Shown here in pieces: positions 1-6,595 of a stretch of DNA of 13,196 bases. Each line of letters opens with the position of its first letter. Within the stretch, counting starts at the first letter, position 1. Source of the DNA: Chloroflexota bacterium (lineage in GTDB: Bacteria > Chloroflexota > Limnocylindria > Limnocylindrales > CSP1-4). The notes beneath the pieces were generated by a model that saw nothing but the letters and a program-made list of their open reading frames with translations, searched no databases and was not told the origin of the DNA. Made by a program: the position numbers and the translations under genes. Location: contig VBHW01000009.1 of the NCBI GenBank assembly GCA_005881055.1, positions 1 to 13,196 on the forward strand, given 5' to 3'.

Positions 1-2
1 TC

Positions 3-383
3 GACGACTGCGGCAACATCATCAACCCGATGATCGTCGAGGGCCAGATCCATGGAGGCCTGGCGATGGGCCTCGCACCCGCGCTGTACGAGGAGATCCC
101 GTACGACGAGAACGGCAACAACCTTGCCGGGACGTTCATGGACTACCTCATCCCGACCGCGATGGAGACCCCGGCCTGGGAGACCGGCAAGACGATCACC
201 CCGTCGCCGCACCACCCGCTCGGGGCGAAGGGCGTCGGCGAGTCGGCCACGGTCGGCGCCCCACCGGCCATCGCGAACGCGGTTGTGGACGCGCTGTGGC
301 ACCTCGGCGTCCGCCACATCGACATCCCGCTCACCCCGCCCAAGATCTGGGCGATCCTTTACGAGAAGGGAGTGACCGCATAG
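3..383 (+). CDS. coxL: Aerobic CO dehydrogenase large subunit, C-terminal 126 residues (5' end outside window)
   Basis: This is the C-terminal end of the molybdenum-binding large subunit of an aerobic carbon monoxide dehydrogenase (xanthine oxidase superfamily), which oxidises CO to CO2 and passes electrons through the FeS and FAD subunits. The fragment opens with DDCGNIINPMIVEGQIHGG, a highly conserved CoxL segment lining the molybdopterin site. It ends with the PHHPLGAKGVGES block, whose final Glu corresponds to the conserved active-site glutamate of the family. Spacing and wording of these blocks match CoxL better than xanthine dehydrogenases. The AYRCSFR-type loop that marks form I enzymes lies upstream of the window, so form I cannot be confirmed. 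The reading frame is open from base 3; ATG at 30 is internal. The stop TAG overlaps the proposed start of the next gene, as expected in a cox operon with an XdhC-type protein and CoxG following. Confidence 0.93.
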   Translation, partial: DDCGNIINPMIVEGQIHGGLAMGLAPALYEEIPYDENGNNLAGTFMDYLIPTAMETPAWETGKTITPSPHHPLGAKGVGESATVGAPPAIANAVVDALWHLGVRHIDIPLTPPKIWAILYEKGVTA

Positions 384-1414
384 GCCGAGCCGACGCGGGC
401 CTGTTCGAACGCGCCGCGGAGCTCCGGCGGGCGGGCCGCCCGTTCGCGGTCGCGACCGTGGTCGCCGTCCAGCGGCCCACGTCGGCGCGTCCGGGCGCCC
501 GCGGGATCGTCCACCCGGACGGCGCCATCGAGGGCTGGGTCGGCGGCAGCTGCGCCCAGCCGATCGTCATCCGTGAGGCGCTTCGTTCGCTTGCGGACGG
601 GGAGCCGCGCCTCCTCCGACTCTCGCGGACGCCGCCATCGGACAGCCGTCGCGGCGACGGGGTCATCGAGTACGTCATGACCTGCCATTCGGGCGGCACT
701 CTGGAGATCTACGTGGAACCTCAGCTCCCCGCGCCCGCCCTGTGGATCGCCGGCACGACACCGATCGCCCAGGCCCTCGTCACCCTCGGATCGGCGATGG
801 GCCATCGTGTCTCGGTCGTCGACCCGGTTGCGGACGCGGCCGCCTTCCCGGCCGCGGAGCATGTCCTGGCCGAGGCCGGGTTCCGCGGCCTGCCCGACGA
901 ACGGAGCCCCTCGATCGTCGTCGCGAGCCAGGGATCATGGGACGAGGAAGCGCTCGTGGCGGCGCTGGGCCTTGACGCCGGGTATGTCGGGCTCGTCGCG
1001 AGCCCGACCCGGGCGGCCGCCGTTCGCGCGTGGCTCCTCGAGGAGGGCGTTCCGGCGGAGCGGGTCGCCGCGCTCCGGGCGCCGGCCGGCCTCGACCTCG
1101 GCGCGGTGACACCCGAGGAGGTCGCGGTTTCGATCCTCGCCGAGCTCGTCCAGGTCCGCCGCGGCCGCGCGGCGTTCGTGGCGGCCCCCGGGCCGGCGAC
1201 GTTGGCCGGCGCCGGCGCCGGTGCCGGGGGCGCGGCCGAGGCCGTCCCGATGGCGTTCGATCCCGTCGGGGAGATCGTCCTCCTCGACCCGGTCTGCGGG
1301 ATGACCGTCGAACGCGACTCTGTCGTCTACGCGTTCTGCAGCGTCACATGCCGGTCGCGCTTCGCCCGCGATCCGGCGGCCTACGTGCCGAGCACGGCCG
1401 CCGCCGAGACCTGA
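380..1414 (+). CDS. XdhC/CoxF-family molybdenum hydroxylase maturation protein with C-terminal YHS motif
   Basis: XdhC-family proteins insert or sulfurate the molybdenum cofactor of xanthine and CO dehydrogenases; in cox clusters they are CoxF or CoxI. With the start used here (344 residues), the N-terminal XdhC domain spans about 5-110, including GWVGGSCAQP (Cys57) and MTCHSGGTLEIYVEP (Cys102). A Rossmann-like XdhC C-terminal domain spans about 118-260, with a nucleotide-binding-like turn near 122-135 and YVGLVASPTRAAAVR near 203-217. An Ala/Gly linker (about 265-290) leads to DPVCGM...FCSVTC...DPAAYV at 303-335, a shortened YHS metal-binding-like motif. The start is uncertain. The only canonical in-frame start upstream is GTG at 296, deep inside coxL, giving 28 extra unconserved residues. 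The well-placed Shine-Dalgarno (GAAGGGAG, 365-372) points to ATA at 380, overlapping the coxL stop. The family call is firm; the start is inferred. Confidence 0.85.
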   Translation: MGRADAGLFERAAELRRAGRPFAVATVVAVQRPTSARPGARGIVHPDGAIEGWVGGSCAQPIVIREALRSLADGEPRLLRLSRTPPSDSRRGDGVIEYVMTCHSGGTLEIYVEPQLPAPALWIAGTTPIAQALVTLGSAMGHRVSVVDPVADAAAFPAAEHVLAEAGFRGLPDERSPSIVVASQGSWDEEALVAALGLDAGYVGLVASPTRAAAVRAWLLEEGVPAERVAALRAPAGLDLGAVTPEEVAVSILAELVQVRRGRAAFVAAPGPATLAGAGAGAGGAAEAVPMAFDPVGEIVLLDPVCGMTVERDSVVYAFCSVTCRSRFARDPAAYVPSTAAAET

Positions 1415-1428
1415 TCCGGGAGGACGTG

Positions 1429-1890
1429 ATGCAATTCGCCGGCACCGTCGTCATCGCCGCCCCGCGCGAGCGCGTCTGGGCGTTCCTGATGGACCCGAAC
1501 GAGGTGGGCTCGTGCGGCCCCGGCGTCGAGAGCGTCGAGGTCGTCGACGAGACGCACTTCCGGGCCCGCGCCAAGGTCGGCGTCGGCTTCATCACCGCCC
1601 GGTTCGTCTGCGACCTCGAGATGGCCGAACAGGAGCCGCCGAACCGCGCGGTCATCAAGGTGCACGGTCAGGCGCCGGGCAGCGCCGTGGACGCGGTGGC
1701 GTCGATGGCGCTGAGCGACGCACCAGACGGGGCGACCGCGATGGACTGGACCGCGGACGTGACGATCGCGGGCACGCTCGCGAGCGTTGGGGCGCGGCTC
1801 ATCGAGGGCACGGCCAACAAGCTCATCGGCCAGTCGTTCGAGTGCATCCGGGCGAAGCTCGAGGCGCCGGCGGCGTCGACGGTCGGATAG
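1429..1890 (+). CDS. coxG: CoxG-type SRPBCC domain protein
   Basis: This 153-residue protein is a CoxG-like member of the SRPBCC/START superfamily. CoxG proteins serve aerobic CO dehydrogenase at the membrane and have been linked to membrane recruitment and electron transfer to quinone. The N-terminus MQFAGTVVIAAPRERVWAF, followed by the DPNEVGSCGPGVESVE segment, is the family signature, and the rest has the alternating strands and long C-terminal helix of the SRPBCC fold, forming a hydrophobic pocket. ATG at 1429 is preceded by GGGAGG (1418-1423) with 5-nt spacing; GTG at 1426 would sit too close. It starts 14 nt after the XdhC-type gene, so co-translation in the cox operon is likely. The C-terminus stops soon after the fold: the extended tail or anchor helix found in longer CoxG proteins is not visible. 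Assignment rests on sequence pattern plus operon context. Confidence 0.9.
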   Translation: MQFAGTVVIAAPRERVWAFLMDPNEVGSCGPGVESVEVVDETHFRARAKVGVGFITARFVCDLEMAEQEPPNRAVIKVHGQAPGSAVDAVASMALSDAPDGATAMDWTADVTIAGTLASVGARLIEGTANKLIGQSFECIRAKLEAPAASTVG

Positions 1891-1955
1891 GGGCTGGTGG
1901 TGGCCGGTCGGCCGGCGGTCGTTCGGCTGGCGCTCGACCGGCAGTGCGGGCCGGC

Positions 1956-3173
1956 CTAGTCGGGGATCTCCTCGCCGTCCTCGCCGAGCCGCGAGCCGAG
2001 GGTCGTCCGGTGGATCCAGCCCTCTGTGCCGATCGGGGTCCGGACGCGGATGAACCCGGCGTACCGGTCGAGCACCTCGACCTCGTCGTTCGCCTCGAGC
2101 TGACCGATCTCCGCGCTGCGGATCTCGTCCGGCGCGTCCGAGAGGCGCACGAGCCGGTAGCGGACCCGCCGGCGTTCCGCGCCGAGCGTCGGCTCGCGGA
2201 ACGCGAGCTGCCACGTCGGCTCGACCTCGCCGCGCTCGCTCCGACGGCGCGCAGCCTGGAGCGACGGGCGCCGCCAGCGCGGCAGGTGCGTCTCGCTGTA
2301 CGGGTCGTCGCCGGCCGTGAGCGCGAGGGCAGCAGGCGCCTCGACGATCACCGTGACGTCGTCCCGGCGGCGCCGCCGGAGGGCGACGAAGAACAGGCCG
2401 GCGGCGCCGCTCAGGGCCACGAGCGTCACGAGCAGGAGCGGCAGGAGCGGTACCCCCGGGCCGCCCGGTCGCAGCGTCCCGTCGACGAAGCCCGAACCGA
2501 TGGACGGCCCACCGCCGGTGCCCCCGATGACCGCGATCGGGGGTGAGGTCGGAGACGGCGAGTCGCTGGGGGATTCGCTCGCCTGGGTGGACGACGGCGT
2601 CGGAGGGACGGCCGGTGATCGGACGGCGGGCTTGGCCGTCGGCTGCGGCGTCGCCTTCGCTGTCGGCCGGGCGGTCGGTCGCGGCGTGGGCTTGGGCGTC
2701 GGATTCGGCGTGGGCTTCGGTGTCGGCTTGGGTGTCGGCGGCGGGGCTGGGTTCGACACCTTGACGAACGGCGGGTTGACCGCGGTGAACGTGACGATCC
2801 GCGACCCGTTGCCGCTCCCGCTCGCCGCGGTGAACGCGTAGTCCCACTGGCCGGCCGGGAGGTACAGGGTCACGGACAGGACCTGGCCGCCCTTCCAGTT
2901 CGTGCCACTCGAGGTGAGGGGATACGTGCCGACGCCGGGGATCGCGAGCTGGGCGAGTGTCGGCGGGCAGCCAGCGTTGTCCTGGTACCGCACGGAGAAC
3001 GTGAACGCCGTGGTGGTGTAGCCCGAGCCTGGGCTCACCGTCCCACCCGACAGCGTCAGCGTGTGCTTGGCCCCAGAGCAGCTGACCGCGGCCGCCGGCC
3101 GGACGGACCCGGTGAGGGTCCATGCGGCCGCCAGCGCGAACGCGACTGCCGCGATCCCGATCGTTCGGTTCAC
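1956..3173 (-). CDS. Bitopic membrane protein: secreted domain, Pro/Thr stalk, one TM helix, cytoplasmic SH3-like tail
   Basis: I do not recognise a named family. The 405-residue protein starts with a signal peptide (about 1-29, ending PAAAV). An extracytoplasmic, probably Ig-like beta domain (30-137) follows, with two cysteines (32 and 69) able to form a disulfide. A stalk of PT-K/R-PT repeats (about 145-182) continues into a Ser/Pro-rich stretch (to 212). A single membrane helix (241-265) is followed by RRRRR, placing the C-terminus inside. Residues 336-392 resemble a bacterial SH3 domain, with EVEVLDRYAGFIRVR and GTEGWIHRTTLG as the typical strand and GW turn. GTG at 3173 was chosen because it starts the signal peptide and has AAGAGGA just upstream; the frame stays open to 3782, but that extension is antisense to the neighbouring hydrolase gene. 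It is convergent with coxG and divergent from the hydrolase. Possible roles are wall attachment or surface sensing. Confidence 0.8.
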   Translation of the reverse strand: MNRTIGIAAVAFALAAAWTLTGSVRPAAAVSCSGAKHTLTLSGGTVSPGSGYTTTAFTFSVRYQDNAGCPPTLAQLAIPGVGTYPLTSSGTNWKGGQVLSVTLYLPAGQWDYAFTAASGSGNGSRIVTFTAVNPPFVKVSNPAPPPTPKPTPKPTPNPTPKPTPRPTARPTAKATPQPTAKPAVRSPAVPPTPSSTQASESPSDSPSPTSPPIAVIGGTGGGPSIGSGFVDGTLRPGGPGVPLLPLLLVTLVALSGAAGLFFVALRRRRRDDVTVIVEAPAALALTAGDDPYSETHLPRWRRPSLQAARRRSERGEVEPTWQLAFREPTLGAERRRVRYRLVRLSDAPDEIRSAEIGQLEANDEVEVLDRYAGFIRVRTPIGTEGWIHRTTLGSRLGEDGEEIPD

Positions 3174-3206
3174 GTGTCCTCTTGTCCCGCCCGGCGATGT
3201 GCGCCG

Positions 3207-3236
3207 AGCGTAGGGTGCCGGGGTCCCCCGTGTCCG
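3207..3236 (-). promoter_or_regulatory. Weak candidate promoter for the bitopic SH3 protein
   Basis: On the minus strand CGGACA (3236-3231) and TACGCT (3212-3207) are separated by 18 nt and would start a transcript near 3200, giving a short leader containing the AAGAGGA ribosome site. The match to the sigma70 consensus is partial, and in such GC-rich DNA chance matches are common. The rest of the 222-bp divergent region up to the hydrolase start shows no other promoter or operator I can support. Confidence 0.22.
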
Positions 3237-3395
3237 TGGCCCATGGGTCCCGGTGCGTCCATGACCCGATCGGGGGCTCTCCCGGGACCTCCGGTGCGGT
3301 CCGGTGGGGAACGGGGTGGTGCCTGTGCACGGGCCATCACCCTGCGGCCGGTGGTGCCGGCTATGGCACGATGCCCGCACAGTCGAGGAGGGCCG

Positions 3396-4034
3396 ATGGA
3401 GCTCGTGTCGCGCGCGGTCGGGCCGCTGGCGACCAACGTCCACGTCCTGGGCGATCCCGCCACCCGCGAGGCGATCGCGATCGACACGGCGATCCCGTCG
3501 CTGGCATTCGTCAGTGACGAGCTCGAGGCGCGTGGCTGGACCCTCAAGCTCATCGTCTCCACCCACGGCCACTGGGACCACATCGGCGACAACGCGGCCG
3601 TCGCCGCGCACACCTCCGCGCCGATCGCCGTCCACCCGCTCGACCGCGCCCGGCTCGAGCGCCCGTCCCGTGGGATCGCGCCCTTCGACATCCCGCCGTC
3701 CGTGCCGGCGGTCGAGCTCGCCGAAGGCGGCGTCGTCCGGTTCGGCGGACTCCGTCTCGAGGTGTTGCACACGCCGGGCCACACGGAGGGCTCGGTGTGC
3801 CTGTGGTCGGCCGACGACGGCCTCCTGTTCAGCGGCGACACCCTCTTCGCCGCCGGCTGGGGGCGGGTCGACCTGCCCGGTGGGTCGCCCGAGGCGATGG
3901 CGTCGTCACTCGCCCGCCTCGCGCGTCTCGACGACCGGGCCCGTGTGCTGCCGGGTCACGGTCCGCCGACGACGATCGGCCGGGAGCGGGCCTGGCTCGA
4001 CCTCGTCGTCCGGGACGGCCGGCTCTTCGCGTGA
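3396..4034 (+). CDS. Metallo-beta-lactamase-fold hydrolase (glyoxalase II-like)
   Basis: This is a 212-residue single-domain metallo-beta-lactamase superfamily enzyme of the hydroxyacylglutathione hydrolase (GloB-like) type, probably cytoplasmic. All metal ligands are visible: the HxHxDH motif (His57, His59, Asp61, His62), His129 in HTPGHTEGS, Asp148 in FSGDTLF, and His188 in LPGHG. GWGRVDLPGG after the SGDTLF strand is typical of the glyoxalase II-like group. The C-terminal substrate (glutathione) domain of true glyoxalase II is absent, so the substrate is unknown; small thioesters or lactones are possible. ATG at 3396 follows GAGGAGGG (3385-3392). No signal peptide is seen. The stop codon lies inside the first unit of a 22-bp tandem repeat, and a sigma factor gene follows on the same strand. 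Confidence 0.9.
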   Translation: MELVSRAVGPLATNVHVLGDPATREAIAIDTAIPSLAFVSDELEARGWTLKLIVSTHGHWDHIGDNAAVAAHTSAPIAVHPLDRARLERPSRGIAPFDIPPSVPAVELAEGGVVRFGGLRLEVLHTPGHTEGSVCLWSADDGLLFSGDTLFAAGWGRVDLPGGSPEAMASSLARLARLDDRARVLPGHGPPTTIGRERAWLDLVVRDGRLFA

Positions 4035-4128
4035 GCGCTGCCGCGGTTCGTCGTGAGCGTTGCCGCGGTTCGTCGTGAGCGTTGCCGCGGTTCGTCGTGA
4101 GCGTTGCCGCGGTTCGCCTGAGCGCTGC
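4031..4128 (+). repeat. Tandem 22-bp direct repeats, four units plus a partial fifth
   Basis: Units start at 4031, 4053, 4075 and 4097, and a degenerate partial unit runs from 4119 to 4128. The unit reads GTGAGCGTTGCCGCGGTTCG plus TC; the first unit has C in place of T at position 8, and the fourth ends CC. Units 2 and 3 are identical. Each unit carries the palindrome CCGCGG. The array begins on the last bases of the hydrolase gene, so its stop TGA is part of unit 1, and ends about 33 bp before the sigma factor start. The period is close to two DNA helical turns, so it could be a stacked protein-binding array or an unstable minisatellite. There are no spacers, so it is not CRISPR. Confidence 0.95.
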
Positions 4129-4160
4129 AAGGAATCGACGGGCTGGCGCGTAACACGGAC

Positions 4161-4790
4161 ATGATGGAGGATGACCTCCGCCGATCTGCCGTGGAGCGGG
4201 CGTACCGCGACCACGTCGACCACGTGTACCGCGTCGCCTACGCGATCGTGCGCGACCAGGAGGCGGCACGCGACGTCACGCACGATGCCTTCGCCCGCGC
4301 CTACGAGCGCTGGGAGCAGTACGACGCGAATCGGTCGCTCGTCGCGTGGCTGCACGGGATCGTCGCCAACGCCGCCCTCGACGCGGTGCGAAGGCGACGC
4401 GTCCGGGAGCGCGCCGTCGCGGGGCTGGGTCGCGCCGCCGTAGCGGCAGCCAACCCGGGCTCCGGGGATCCCGCCAGCGATCACCTCCGCAGGCGGATCG
4501 TGGACGCGGGTCTAGCCAGCCTGCGGCCCGAGGCCCGCGCGGCGGTCGTCCTCCGCCACTACTACGGGTACGACTACGCCGAGATCGCGTCCTTCCTGCG
4601 GACGAGCTCCGGCAACGTCGGCTCGCTGCTCAGCCGGGCGCACGCCGAGCTTCGCCGGGCGCTGGCGGCCGAGGATGCCGCGGCCGCGCTCGACGGTGCA
4701 GCCGATGACCCTGCCGACGATCCACCCGACGACCCCGGCGACGTGCGTGTCGCCGCCTCCGGCCGGCCGGCAGGCCGATCCCAGCGCTGA
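4161..4790 (+). CDS. ECF-type RNA polymerase sigma factor
   Basis: A 209-residue sigma70-family protein of the extracytoplasmic function group, with only regions 2 and 4. Region 2 (about 10-80) includes YRVAYAIVRDQEAARDVTHDAF and the promoter-melting/-10 recognition part VAWLHGIVANAALDAVRRRR. Region 4 (about 112-168) includes LRPEARAAVVLRHYYGYDYA and the helix-turn-helix ending in LLSRAHAELRRAL. The C-terminal tail (170-209) is extra, Ala/Asp/Pro-rich with DDP-type repeats, and is not part of the sigma fold. ATG at 4161 (or 4164) has no Shine-Dalgarno at normal spacing, so a leaderless message is possible. GGAATC at 4131 and CGTAA at 4149 resemble ECF promoter elements, but their spacing is shorter than usual. 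The next gene follows after 17 nt and encodes a membrane protein likely to act as its partner. Confidence 0.93.
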   Translation: MMEDDLRRSAVERAYRDHVDHVYRVAYAIVRDQEAARDVTHDAFARAYERWEQYDANRSLVAWLHGIVANAALDAVRRRRVRERAVAGLGRAAVAAANPGSGDPASDHLRRRIVDAGLASLRPEARAAVVLRHYYGYDYAEIASFLRTSSGNVGSLLSRAHAELRRALAAEDAAAALDGAADDPADDPPDDPGDVRVAASGRPAGRSQR

Positions 4791-4807
4791 CCTCGAGGAG
4801 CCTTCCG

Positions 4808-6553
4808 ATGGACACGCCGCCTCTCCGCCCCGACTCCGGCCCCACCGACGACGAGCTCGCCGCGCTCGTGCGCGACGTTGCCGACGGCTGGACGATGCCG
4901 CCCCAGCGACTCGGCGAGCGGACCTGGCGCGACCGCGTCGGGGGCGTTCGTCGAGGGCCGCGGGCTCGCCGCCTGGCCGGGGCGTGGCTGCGCCGGCTCG
5001 GCACCGCCGCCTCGGTCGCCGCGGTCGGGACGCTCGCGCTCGGCCTCGTGGCGGTCTGGCTGACGCTGCCGCGCTCGCCGTCGACCGGCGTCAGCGGGAG
5101 CCCGCCGCCGAGCACGCATCCGGCGCCCACGAGCCAGCAGGCCCCGGCCGTGGAGACGCCGGGGTCGACGCCGCTTCCGGCCTTCGCCCTGTACGGACCG
5201 AAGCTCGACGGGCGGGTGATCCTCGGCGGAATGTTCTCGGGGCGCTACCGGACGGTGGACCTCTCGAACGGCTCGTTCGGCGACGACGTCGTCGCGGGCA
5301 CGAGCTTCCCGACGCGGCTGTTCCCCCGCGCGGGCGGTGGCTTCGTCTGCTTCTGCGCGACGAGCGCCTACGCCGCCGACCAGCTGTCGGGCACCCTCAC
5401 GCTCGACGCCAAGATCATCGGCCGGGACGGCGCGGTCGCGCGCCAGGTCCGGATCGCGAAGCTCGTGGCCGACCAGGACCCGGTCGTGACCGACCAGGAA
5501 TCGAACGGCGTGTCCGCGACCGCCGAGCTCGGCCCGGACGGGCGGACGCTCTACGTCGGCTGGGCCTACCGGACGACACCGGTCTGGCACAGCGGCATCA
5601 CCGTGGTCGACGTCGAGCGCGGGAAGGTCCTCCAGACGATCAAGCTCCCGGACCGCTCGTCGACCGACGGGCTCATCGTGACCTCCGTGTGGCTCAACGC
5701 CCTGAGCGTCGCGCCGGACGCGGGCCATCTCATGCTGACGATGGACGTGAGCTCGACCCGTTCGCACACGACCCCGCACATCCTCGCGAGCGTGGCCAAC
5801 GGGCGACTGGCGGGTGCGACGACGATCCCGGACAACACCGCGATCAACGAGCACCCCTGCGACCCGGGCGGCGGCTTCGCAACGGCGACGACGTACTTCA
5901 CGCTGTGCCCGTCGCCGGCCGCCTACCGCCTCTTCGCCCTCGATGGCAGCCTCATCTCCGAGACGCCGCTCGGCCCCGGATCGGGGATCGACGAGATCTT
6001 TCCGGGAAGCTCGATCGTCGTCGACCGGGCGAACGATCTGCTGTTCCACTGGAACTCCGAGACCCGGACGCTCACGCGGCTCGAGCTCTCGACCGGCCGG
6101 ATCACCGGGACGGCGACGGCCGCCGCCCAGGCCAGCCGCGGGCCCGATGGGCTGGCCGGGCTCGGTCGCGCCATCGGCGGCTGGCTCGCACCGACCGTCG
6201 CGGCGAAGACGATCCTCCAGCCGGGCATCGTCCTCTCGCCGGACGGCAGCCGCGCATACGGCCTCGGCGTGACCTCACCGGCGTCGTCGTCGGAGCCGGG
6301 CTCGACCGGGGTCGACGTCTTCGACACCGCCGCGATGCGCGCGATCGCCCACTGGGATCCGCCGGCCGATCTCATCTCGGTCGCGACGAGTGCCGACGGC
6401 CAGTACGTCTACGTCGCGGGCTCCCCGGACGTGAACGCCGCAGGAGAGCAGACCGGCGGGCCGGCCTCACTCATCGTCTTCGAGGCCGCGACCGGGAAGG
6501 TCCGGATGATCGCCGGCGCGCTCGGCCACGACATGGCGTCGATCCTGCCGTGA
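4808..6553 (+). CDS. Membrane-anchored beta-propeller protein, candidate anti-sigma partner
   Basis: This 581-residue protein has a short cytoplasmic N-terminus (1-62, with DELAALVRDVADGW and an Arg-rich patch), one membrane helix (about 65-88), a Ser/Pro/Thr linker (about 89-125), and a large extracytoplasmic domain. That domain shows repeated strand motifs typical of YVTN/WD40-like propellers: LGPDGRTLYVGWAY, APDAGHLMLTM, SPDGSRAYGLG and SADGQYVYVAG. It also has FVCFCATS, with two close cysteines. ATG at 4808 is preceded by GAGGAG (4795-4800) at 7-nt spacing, and the gene is 17 nt behind the ECF sigma gene. Known membrane anti-sigma factors share this layout: N-terminal sigma-binding segment, one span and an outside sensor. 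No zinc-binding HxxxCxxC motif is present in the N-terminus, so the anti-sigma role is inferred from topology and gene pairing, not from a recognised domain. Confidence 0.82.
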   Translation: MDTPPLRPDSGPTDDELAALVRDVADGWTMPPQRLGERTWRDRVGGVRRGPRARRLAGAWLRRLGTAASVAAVGTLALGLVAVWLTLPRSPSTGVSGSPPPSTHPAPTSQQAPAVETPGSTPLPAFALYGPKLDGRVILGGMFSGRYRTVDLSNGSFGDDVVAGTSFPTRLFPRAGGGFVCFCATSAYAADQLSGTLTLDAKIIGRDGAVARQVRIAKLVADQDPVVTDQESNGVSATAELGPDGRTLYVGWAYRTTPVWHSGITVVDVERGKVLQTIKLPDRSSTDGLIVTSVWLNALSVAPDAGHLMLTMDVSSTRSHTTPHILASVANGRLAGATTIPDNTAINEHPCDPGGGFATATTYFTLCPSPAAYRLFALDGSLISETPLGPGSGIDEIFPGSSIVVDRANDLLFHWNSETRTLTRLELSTGRITGTATAAAQASRGPDGLAGLGRAIGGWLAPTVAAKTILQPGIVLSPDGSRAYGLGVTSPASSSEPGSTGVDVFDTAAMRAIAHWDPPADLISVATSADGQYVYVAGSPDVNAAGEQTGGPASLIVFEAATGKVRMIAGALGHDMASILP

Positions 6554-6560
6554 CGCCCGT

Positions 6561-6595
6561 CTGAGGCCCAGCCCCCACGCGGCGATCGGCCTCAG
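6561..6595. terminator. Inverted repeat between convergent genes, possible two-way terminator
   Basis: CTGAGGCC (6561-6568) and GGCCTCAG (6588-6595) form a perfect 8-bp inverted repeat with a 19-nt loop, placed exactly between the stops of the propeller gene and the convergent PEBP gene; the latter's stop codon is inside the stem. There is no U-run on either strand, so it is not a classical intrinsic terminator. Confidence 0.4.

Noticed and set aside
1891..1955. Terminator between convergent coxG and SH3-protein genes
   Set aside because: Only short GGCC-type self-complementary pieces; no stable stem plus T-run on either strand.
3174..3782. N-terminal extension of the bitopic SH3 protein by about 200 residues
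   Set aside because: It runs antisense through the metallo-hydrolase gene and would place the signal peptide in the middle of the protein.
4031..4128. CRISPR array
   Set aside because: Units are directly tandem without unique spacers, and no cas genes are nearby.
4574..6049. Minus-strand open frame opposite the sigma factor and propeller genes
   Set aside because: Arg/Asp-rich low-complexity shadow; the plus strand carries recognisable sigma regions and propeller motifs with a good ribosome site.
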